Notes under the pieces: generated by a model | Databases searched by the model: none | What the model saw: only the letters and a program-made list of their open reading frames with translations | Told to the model about the DNA's origin: nothing | Shown: positions 18,201-23,277 of the stretch, piece after piece | Numbering within the stretch: the stretch's first letter is position 1 | Layout of the letters: every line of letters begins with the position of its first letter | Made by a program: the position numbers and the translations under genes | Source of the DNA: JANQLU01 sp964434955 | Lineage (GTDB): Bacteria > Planctomycetota > Planctomycetia > Pirellulales > Pirellulaceae | Direction of reading: 5' to 3' | DNA length: 23,277 bases | Assembly (NCBI GenBank): GCA_964434955.1 | Contig: CAYSXI010000075.1 | Span: 1 to 23,277 of the forward strand

Positions 18201-19403
18201 GTTTTTGCCATCGCTGTCGAGGTCGAGAATCAAAGCGGAACTGGAGTTTTGCAAAAAGTCGACACCGGAGCCCCGTGACGCATCCACCAAGGAACCATCC
18301 GCTTGTTGAATGTAAAGCAGATTTGGCAGGCTATCTTCCTGGCAGATGTAGATGTCGTCCAAGCCATCTCCGTTGACGTCGCCAATTGCCAGGCCCGGGT
18401 TACCAAGCAGGCTATAAAGTCGATTGCCCTGGCTGCGATCCAGCCAATGATCGTAGCTGAGCGAAAGTTGATTTTGGAAACTGCTGATTTTGCCAACCGC
18501 AGATTCAGTGACATCCTGGAAAAGCTGGTTGCCTTTCGATTCGGCCGTCTCGAACTCGGTTACTTTCAGCGTCGCGAGCAAAGGAAGCTCATCCGAATTT
18601 TCCTGCCAGGTCGTTTTCCAAATCGCATTGATTTCTTTCAGACCCTGATCGGTTTTCCCAAGCATCTCAACCGACTGCTGGGTCGAAATGGTTTGGCCTT
18701 CCTTCTCAACCCGAAATACCTTGATCTTCAGTCGGAGGCTTTTGCGGTCCGTAAAACTCTTGAGCATCGCTTCGAGATTGGCCGCGACGAGTTCACGGCC
18801 AACAAGCCAAGGTTGGGCATCGTCGTTCGTCAATCCGTTTGCACGATGGATCGTGATTTGGTCCGACTCGAAGATCGTTTCCAGGTCGTTGGGTACCACG
18901 GGATTCGTCCCGGCGTTCTCTATATAAAACCCTTCAAGCGATTCTTCGTCGACCGTTTCCGTACTGGTGATCAGTTTTTTGAAATTCGTCCAGAATTTGC
19001 CCGCCTGGTTGTTGAACACTTCCGTGTCCCAACCATCCTTGAGCGGGTCGTCGATCTTGTTCCATTGTTCCGAACGCTTCGCTTGGGTCTCCCAGATTTT
19101 TTCCGAGACGGGAAGCTTGGCCCAATCAGGCAATTCGGGCTCGGCAACCGTCTGCGATTTATCTTGGTCCCTGGTGTCCGTTTGCTTCGCCTTTTCCTTG
19201 TCGTCACGCCCGAGATAGGACCAAGCCGCATAGCCGGCCACGGAAACAAAAAGGACAACAATGATGACGGCCGCAACGGGATTCATGTGCTGCTTTTGAT
19301 CCAAGCCGTCTGACTTGGCCGGTTTTTCCTGAACGGAATCCGAGCCAGCATCGAATGGCTTCCGCCGCTTTGGCTTTTTCGAATTGGGTTTACGACGAGA
19401 CAT
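15297..19403 (-). CDS. CRTAC1-like FG-GAP/ASPIC-redoxin-TPR protein with in-frame UGA (candidate selenoprotein)
   Basis: Read through one TGA (17331-17333), the frame encodes 1368 residues. Order: basic cytoplasmic start, membrane segment (about 42-60), a helical region, FG-GAP/VCBS repeats (about 335-680; Ca-binding-like loops such as GDVNGDGLDD, WEDFDNDGDQDLY, WGDYDRNGWMDLY, VDINNDGWEDLL), then U691 in GDL-U-SFFWRQVV. A further repeat follows (VVDWDQDGDLDVWV), an ASPIC/UnbV domain (about 793-888), and a redoxin domain with STCAPC (Cys962, Cys965). About six TPRs (1103-1353) end the protein. The propeller and ASPIC domain span the TGA, so two separate proteins are unlikely: the second part would begin without a start codon or Shine-Dalgarno, inside the repeat domain. 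A strong SECIS-like hairpin follows the TGA. The likely location is extracytoplasmic and membrane-tethered. The role is unknown; nonsense mutation is the alternative. ATG 19403 gives the basic leader. TAA stop. Confidence 0.8.
17297..17328 (-). promoter_or_regulatory. SECIS-like hairpin after the UGA of the CRTAC1-like gene
   Basis: Starting 2 bases after TGA 17331-17333, the minus strand can fold as TTTCTT / AAGAAA (6 bp), a 3-base 5'-side bulge (TTG), GCGGC / GTCGC (5 bp with one G-U) and the loop AGGTCGT. The loop begins 16 bases after the TGA and carries GGUC. As I remember it, the E. coli fdhF SECIS has the loop AGGUCU at nearly the same distance and a bulged base on the 5' side of the stem. 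This is a close match in distance, loop sequence and shape. Confidence 0.7.
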
Positions 19404-19462
19404 ACCAAATCAAGTCAAATAAGGGCAAAACCCTATTCTAGTATTTGCTCGATTGCCGTGTA

Positions 19463-19495
19463 GCGTTCAATTTCAGTTTTCAAGAATTGAAACGC
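19463..19495. repeat. Inverted repeat between the HAD and CRTAC1-like genes
   Basis: GCGTTCAATT (19463-19472) and AATTGAAACGC (19485-19495) are inverted copies with one extra base and a 12-base loop. It lies 45 bases after the HAD stop and 60 bases upstream of the CRTAC1-like start, both on the minus strand. No T tract follows, so it could be a processed 3' end or an operator. The intergenic stretch (19404-19539) holds no gene. Confidence 0.4.
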
Positions 19496-19539
19496 CCAGC
19501 GTTAAGTCGGCTACGAAATTGGCCGTCGAAGTGAAGCCT

Positions 19540-20196
19540 TCAATCGAAGCTTTTCCAATCGATGTCGGTCAGCGTCTGAATGGAACCGGGGGACGGCGTC
19601 TCCTGATTGCGATCGATCAAGACCGTTTGCCAACCCAGTACCGTTGGTGTTTCCATATCGCAAACGGGGTCATCGCCAACCATGACGAATTTTTCAACTT
19701 GCCGGTTGTCATCCATGATGGAGCGAAAAAATTCGAAGCGCGGTTTCGGATACCCGATTTCAGACGAAACATAGACTTTCCCATGAAACTTGAAATCGGT
19801 CATTTCATTCAGGATTCGATGCAAGCGACCATCAAAATTGGAAGCGATGGCGATTTGAATGGTGGAAGGCAAAGAGTGAAGTGCTGCAACCGCGTCAGGA
19901 AAAGGAGACCAGGATTTTGGGTCCGCAAAGTAATTCCAAAGGTCTTCGAACAAGGAACCGGCATCGGCCAGGTCGTCAAATACGGCCCCGACCAAATCAC
20001 GCCAGGCTTCCTTTTCTTTCGACTCACTGGTCGGAGTCCCGTTTCGAAAACGGCTGTTGAATTCCAGCCCAAAACGCGATTTGATTTGTTGGATGGTCTT
20101 GGAACTTCCGTGACTCGCGCCAAAGATCCAATAGGATTCGGAAACGGAACGCAGAGGACGTATCAGCGTTCCAACCGCGTCGAACACGACGAGCAT
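19540..20196 (-). CDS. HAD-superfamily hydrolase (subfamily IA, REG-2-like)
   Basis: The protein has 218 residues with the four HAD motifs. Motif I is VFDAVGTLI (nucleophile Asp6), motif II is IASNFDG, motif III is the Lys of GYPKPRFEFF, and motif IV is VGDDPVCDM. A helical cap (about 20-85) lies between motifs I and II. The second acidic residue of the usual DxD is Val8 (DAVGT), as in the REG-2/HDHD3 branch and similar to DAYGT of haloacid dehalogenases, so activity as a classical phosphatase is uncertain. No membrane segment is present. ATG 20196 has a strong GGAGG six bases upstream. It lies 100 bases after adk on the same strand, with a weak terminator between, so it may be partly co-transcribed. 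TGA is a normal stop. Confidence 0.85.
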   Translation of the reverse strand: MLVVFDAVGTLIRPLRSVSESYWIFGASHGSSKTIQQIKSRFGLEFNSRFRNGTPTSESKEKEAWRDLVGAVFDDLADAGSLFEDLWNYFADPKSWSPFPDAVAALHSLPSTIQIAIASNFDGRLHRILNEMTDFKFHGKVYVSSEIGYPKPRFEFFRSIMDDNRQVEKFVMVGDDPVCDMETPTVLGWQTVLIDRNQETPSPGSIQTLTDIDWKSFD

Positions 20197-20261
20197 TTGG
20201 TGCCTCCAGGTCGAACGTGCAATTCAATCGGGGCCATGAAACGGACCTAAACATCGCCAGT

Positions 20262-20283
20262 AAAAAAGAGTCTTGCCGCAAGA
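20262..20283 (-). terminator. Weak terminator after adk
   Basis: On the minus strand TCTTG, CGG, CAAGA (5-bp stem, 3-base loop) is followed by CTC and six T, 14 bases after the adk stop codon. The stem is short, so read-through into the HAD gene is plausible. Confidence 0.4.
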
Positions 20284-20296
20284 TCGCCAGGTTGGC

Positions 20297-20872
20297 CTAC
20301 GACTTTTGACTGACCGCGTCGATGATTCGCTCGAACACTTCATCCATCGAGCCGATGCCATCAACTGAAACCACGACACCTTTTTCGGAATACCAATCCA
20401 AAATTGGAATCGTTTGCTCGGCATAAATCCGAAGCCGGTGGGGAATGGCATCCTGGTTGTCGTCCGGGCGTTGACCGTGCTCTTCACATTGCCGACTTGT
20501 TAGCCGACGAATCAGTTCATCTCGGTCAACTTGAAGTTCAATGACGTTCGAAACGGATGTGTTGTGAGCAGCAAGTGTCTCATCAAAAGCAGAAGCCTGC
20601 GCGATCGTTCGTGGAAATCCGTCCAAAAGAAACCCGCGGGCGCAATCATCGTGCTGAATCCGTTCAACAATCACACCGACCATCAATTCGTCGGGGACCA
20701 AATCGCCTCGATTCATGATGGGTTCGACTTGATGGCCGAGCGTCGTTTTGTCGCGAATCGCCTGGCGAAGAATGTCACCCGTTGAGAGATGCGGAATACC
20801 AAAGTGGCTGGCAAGGCGCTTGGATTGCGTGCCTTTTCCGCTACCCGGCGGTCCAACCAAAATCAGCAGCAT
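20297..20872 (-). CDS. adk: Adenylate kinase (short-LID form)
   Basis: The cytosolic enzyme interconverts ATP + AMP and 2 ADP. The 191 residues begin with the P-loop LVGPPGSGKGT (about 5-15), followed by the AMP-binding part STGDILRQAI, and GFLLDGFPRT (about 80-89). The LID is short: after RRLTSRQCEEHGQRPDD comes directly RLRIYAEQTIPILDWY, with no four-Cys zinc module. The order rplO-secY-adk is the common bacterial arrangement at the end of the spc ribosomal operon. Here a terminator-like hairpin separates secY from adk, so adk may also have its own promoter; I see no convincing one. The upstream GGGG is a weak Shine-Dalgarno. TAG stop. Confidence 0.97.
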   Translation of the reverse strand: MLLILVGPPGSGKGTQSKRLASHFGIPHLSTGDILRQAIRDKTTLGHQVEPIMNRGDLVPDELMVGVIVERIQHDDCARGFLLDGFPRTIAQASAFDETLAAHNTSVSNVIELQVDRDELIRRLTSRQCEEHGQRPDDNQDAIPHRLRIYAEQTIPILDWYSEKGVVVSVDGIGSMDEVFERIIDAVSQKS

Positions 20873-20968
20873 AAAGACCCCAAAACACCAACTTGAAAAG
20901 AAACCTAATCTTTGATTTTTTCACGAGGATTCTGAATATGGAATCTGTCTGCCGCTCAGATTTCAATG

Positions 20969-20999
20969 AAAAAGTCCTCTTCGCGTGAAAAAGAGGACT
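20969..20999 (-). terminator. Rho-independent terminator or attenuator between secY and adk
   Basis: On the minus strand AGTCCTCTT and AAGAGGACT form a perfect 9-bp stem with a 9-base loop, ending in a run of T (complement of the A run at 20969-20973). It lies 46 bases after the secY stop and 97 bases before adk. It should stop or reduce transcription from the ribosomal operon into adk. Confidence 0.75.
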
Positions 21000-21044
21000 A
21001 TTCCTTATGTTCAGAATGCTTCGTAGGCCGTCATCCGAAATCGG

Positions 21045-22415
21045 CTATTCAAGCAATCCCTTGTAATTCCGCATTACCAAGTGGCTGTCGATTTTTTGCA
21101 CCAGGTCAAACGCGACGCTGACCGCAATCAACAAACCGGTACCACCATAAAAGTTCGCGACCGTGAAGTCGACGCCCAAAAGCTTCATCACAATGATTGG
21201 AATGACCGCAACCAACGCAAGGAAGCCGACACCCACATAAGTGATCCGCTCGATCACCGCTTCCAGGTACTCCGCCGTTCTTCGACCAGGACGATAACCG
21301 GGGATGAACGTGCCGCTCTCTTTCAGGTTTTCTGAAATCTCTTTTGGATTGAACGTAATCGCCGTCCAGAAATAACAGAAGAAATAAATCATTCCGACGT
21401 AGACCATGTTGTAAATCAAGGTCAGCGGATCGGAGAATATGTTTCCAACGGTGCTCACACCTCGACCGAACCAGTTGTCGCCAACCCATGAGCCGAAGCT
21501 TTGCAGCATGTACGGCGGCAGCATCAAAAGACTACTGGCAAAAATGATCGGCATGACACCGGCTTGATTGATCTTCAAAGGCATGAACTGCCTCGATCCA
21601 CCATAAACCCGTCGCCCCTTCACGTGCTTGGCACTTTGTGTGGGAATTCGTCGTTGGGCCAGCGTAATATACACCACCCCTAACACCACACCCACAAACA
21701 AGATCGCTAAGGCAATGAAGGTTTCGATCCCGGTCGTCCCGGTGCCGATTCCCGTAAGTTCCATCGAAGAGTTCTGGTAAAGTCGGGACAACGCAGCCGG
21801 CATTTGGGCAACGATCCCCGCCATGATCAGAAGACTGATCCCGTTTCCGATTCCAAACTCGTCAATTTGTTCACCGAGCCACATCAAGAACACGCTGCCG
21901 CATGTCATGATCAGGATCGATGTGATCTGCCAAAATATTGTTAGATTGCCGTTGGCATTCTCGAATTCCGGTGCCGTCAGGTTCGAAGCCTTGTCACCGG
22001 CCATCACCACAAACCATATGAAGGCGGAACTTTGAATCAGACAGAGAATGACCGTCAAGTAACGCGTGTACTCGTTGATCTTTTTCTGACCCGATTGCCC
22101 CTCCTTTCTCAAGTCTTCCAGCGGCTTATATACCGATCCCATCAATTGAAGGATGATCGACGCCGAAATGTAGGGCATGATGCCAAGTCCAAAAATGGTG
22201 ACCTGGCTAATTTGACTCGCACTAAATACCGAAACTCGCTCCATGAAATCGGCGAGTCCTTGGTTGGCCTGAGCAAAATTGCTCATTTGCCCCTGGTCGA
22301 TGATCGGCAAAGGGATTTGCCATCCGACCCGGTACACGGCCAGCAAGAACAACGTCAAAAAGATCTTTTTGCGCAGTTCCGGGATCGAGAATACGGTTCT
22401 CAGTTTTTCCCACAT
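21045..22415 (-). CDS. secY: Protein translocase subunit SecY
   Basis: This is the pore subunit of the SecYEG translocon in the cytoplasmic membrane. The 456 residues have the ten-helix plan. They begin MWEKLRTVFSIPELRKKIFLTLFLLAVYRVG, here given as the start of helix 1. Conserved pieces are FGLGIMPYISASIILQLM (helix 2, plug region), GEQIDEFGIGNGISLLI (helix 4) and AQRRIPTQSAKHVKGR (a cytoplasmic loop). NPKEISENLKESGTFIPGYRPGRRTAEYL (cytoplasmic loop 5, ribosome/SecA contact) and VAFDLVQKIDSHLVMRNY at the C-terminus complete the match. ATG 22415 has AGGG about ten bases upstream; TAG stop. It follows rplO by 149 bases of non-coding sequence in the spc-operon order. Confidence 0.98.
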   Translation of the reverse strand: MWEKLRTVFSIPELRKKIFLTLFLLAVYRVGWQIPLPIIDQGQMSNFAQANQGLADFMERVSVFSASQISQVTIFGLGIMPYISASIILQLMGSVYKPLEDLRKEGQSGQKKINEYTRYLTVILCLIQSSAFIWFVVMAGDKASNLTAPEFENANGNLTIFWQITSILIMTCGSVFLMWLGEQIDEFGIGNGISLLIMAGIVAQMPAALSRLYQNSSMELTGIGTGTTGIETFIALAILFVGVVLGVVYITLAQRRIPTQSAKHVKGRRVYGGSRQFMPLKINQAGVMPIIFASSLLMLPPYMLQSFGSWVGDNWFGRGVSTVGNIFSDPLTLIYNMVYVGMIYFFCYFWTAITFNPKEISENLKESGTFIPGYRPGRRTAEYLEAVIERITYVGVGFLALVAVIPIIVMKLLGVDFTVANFYGGTGLLIAVSVAFDLVQKIDSHLVMRNYKGLLE

Positions 22416-22564
22416 ACAATATTTCCCTAATTGGGATCAATCATTGAATTCGTTTTGGTTCCAATCCCTCGGCTCCCAAACGCTTGCCGCCGAATTCGAC
22501 ACCCGAAATCGACACAAGGACAACTTCTGATTGTGTGGGCAGACGTGGAATTGGGCAATGCCGA

Positions 22565-23059
22565 TTAGCTTGTTGAAGCCGATTTTTGTTTGTTCTTGAC
22601 TACGGGTTTCTTACCAGGCAGCACCGTGACCGTCCCGCCAGCCTTTTCAATCTTTTCCTGTGCCGACTTGCTAAATCGGTGAGCGGTGACGTTCAATTTC
22701 TTGGTCAATTCGCCATCACCCAGGACTTTGAGCACGTCATAGCGGTATTTCGCCAAGGCTTTGGCCCGTAGCGTATCCGCGTTGACCTCTTCGCCGGCTT
22801 CAAAATTGGCTTCCAAGTCCGAAACGTTGACTGTTCCGACTTTCAATGCCCATTTGTTGTTGAATCCGCGTTTCGGAATCCGACGGAACATCGGCATGGC
22901 ACCGCCCTGAAAGGAAGGATGTTGCGATGCACCCGAGCGAGAACGCTGACCTTTGTGACCGCGGCCCGAAGTCTTTCCCAGCCCGCTACCGGTGCCTCGT
23001 CCCAAACGTTTTTTGCGTTTGAATTTGGTAATGTCTTTGTTGACGTCGTTGATTTGCAT
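22565..23059 (-). CDS. rplO: 50S ribosomal protein L15
   Basis: This is a large-subunit protein of 164 residues. The start MQINDVNKD is followed by the glycine/arginine-rich rRNA-binding stretch KRLGRGTGSGLGKTSGRGHKGQ and the conserved pieces FQGGAMPMFRRIPKRGFNN. The C-terminal part DGELTKKLNVTAHRFSKSAQEKIEKAGG, with its Ala/Gly-rich fold, is typical of L15. A lysine/serine-rich tail of about 15 residues follows. ATG 23059 is chosen because the upstream in-frame extension (to 23143) resembles no L15; GGAG lies about 12 bases upstream. The gene follows rpsE directly, with no rpmD between. TAA stop. Confidence 0.97.
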   Translation of the reverse strand: MQINDVNKDITKFKRKKRLGRGTGSGLGKTSGRGHKGQRSRSGASQHPSFQGGAMPMFRRIPKRGFNNKWALKVGTVNVSDLEANFEAGEEVNADTLRAKALAKYRYDVLKVLGDGELTKKLNVTAHRFSKSAQEKIEKAGGTVTVLPGKKPVVKNKQKSASTS

Positions 23060-23178
23060 GAGCGTCAATACTCCAAAAATTTTTATCTTGAGCGGACTCG
23101 ATATTCCGACTTGGTCACCTTGGAAATGTGACAATCGGTGCAAGCAACGGGATAATCCCGCCGTTGTTTGACTTGCTC

Positions 23179-23277
23179 CTAGACGGAAACGCCGCGCAAA
23201 TTTTCAATTTCTTCTTTGGTTCTTAGTTCTTCCAAAGCACGGATCGTGGCCTTGACTAGGGTCACTGGGTTATCCGT
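23179..23277 (-). CDS. rpsE: 30S ribosomal protein S5, C-terminal end
   Basis: The last 32 codons of a gene that extends past the window are visible, ending TAG (23179-23181). The residues NPVTLVKATIRALEELRTKEEIENLRGVSV match the S5 C-terminus (NP.N.V.AT..AL..LR..E.....RG), and the position before rplO fits the spc operon. The RNA-binding N-terminal part is outside the window. The 119 bases between this stop and the rplO ATG hold no recognisable rpmD. Confidence 0.9.
   Translation of the reverse strand, partial: TDNPVTLVKATIRALEELRTKEEIENLRGVSV

Noticed and set aside
18303..19313. A 336-codon open frame opposite the CRTAC1-like gene
   Set aside because: It is antisense to the coding FG-GAP region, with a composition that mirrors it and no domain.
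7043..19403. Genome-wide UGA reassignment (for example to Trp) as an explanation of the two interrupted genes
   Set aside because: kdsB, the helical-repeat gene and the HAD gene use TGA as a stop at the expected protein length, and Trp is encoded by TGG in the genes seen.
23086..23178. A 31-codon in-frame extension of rpsE after its TAG, containing CTDCH
   Set aside because: S5 ends normally before the TAG, there is no start or Shine-Dalgarno, and TAG read-through has no support here. It does not resemble L30 either.

Overview
The window looks like a Gram-negative planctomycete, probably Pirellulales-like. The evidence is a DUF1844 gene beside pyrG, long exported TlpA/TPR/FG-GAP-ASPIC proteins, a CMP-Kdo synthetase, a Bacillus-type sdhCAB operon, many starts with a weak Shine-Dalgarno, and a ribosomal operon in which rplO follows rpsE with no rpmD between them. 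I see no tRNA, rRNA, insertion sequence, prophage or CRISPR array.

Layout. 1-404: the 3' end of a polysaccharide-export (SLBB/Wza-like) gene with a strong terminator. 498-3407 (-): a 969-residue membrane-anchored protein with two thioredoxin-like halves; a signal-peptide-like segment lies between the halves. 3527-5934 (-): pyrG and a DUF1844 gene with their own promoter and tandem terminator hairpins. 6190-6996 (+): kdsB, divergent from pyrG. 7043-8173 (-): a DUF3179 lipoprotein whose frame is interrupted by one UGA. 8428-12118 (+): sdhC-sdhA-sdhB. 12213-19403 (-): a three-gene cluster with a very long CRTAC1-like FG-GAP/ASPIC/redoxin/TPR protein, also interrupted by one in-frame UGA, then a membrane-anchored helical-repeat protein, then a TPR protein. 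19540-20872 (-): a HAD hydrolase and adk. 21045-23277 (-): secY, rplO and the 3' end of rpsE.

Main discovery. Two genes, DUF3179 (UGA 7757-7759) and the CRTAC1-like protein (UGA 17331-17333), each have exactly one in-frame UGA with uninterrupted, family-consistent protein on both sides. In each, a hairpin with bacterial SECIS geometry lies just downstream of the UGA. The CRTAC1 hairpin has an AGGUCGU loop starting 16 nt after the UGA, resembling as I remember it the E. coli fdhF loop AGGUCU. In DUF3179 the UGA replaces the first Cys of the family's CxxC motif. UGA is an ordinary terminator for kdsB, the helical-repeat gene and the HAD gene, so a genome-wide code change does not explain this. 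The best reading is two exported selenoproteins, which predicts selA/selB/selC/selD elsewhere in the genome.

How the genes relate. Housekeeping blocks (spc-operon end, pyrG, kdsB, sdh) are interspersed with exported proteins carrying thiol or selenol redox modules: the TlpA double protein, DUF3179, and the FG-GAP/redoxin/TPR protein. A shared role in extracytoplasmic redox chemistry is inference; no substrate can be read from the sequence.
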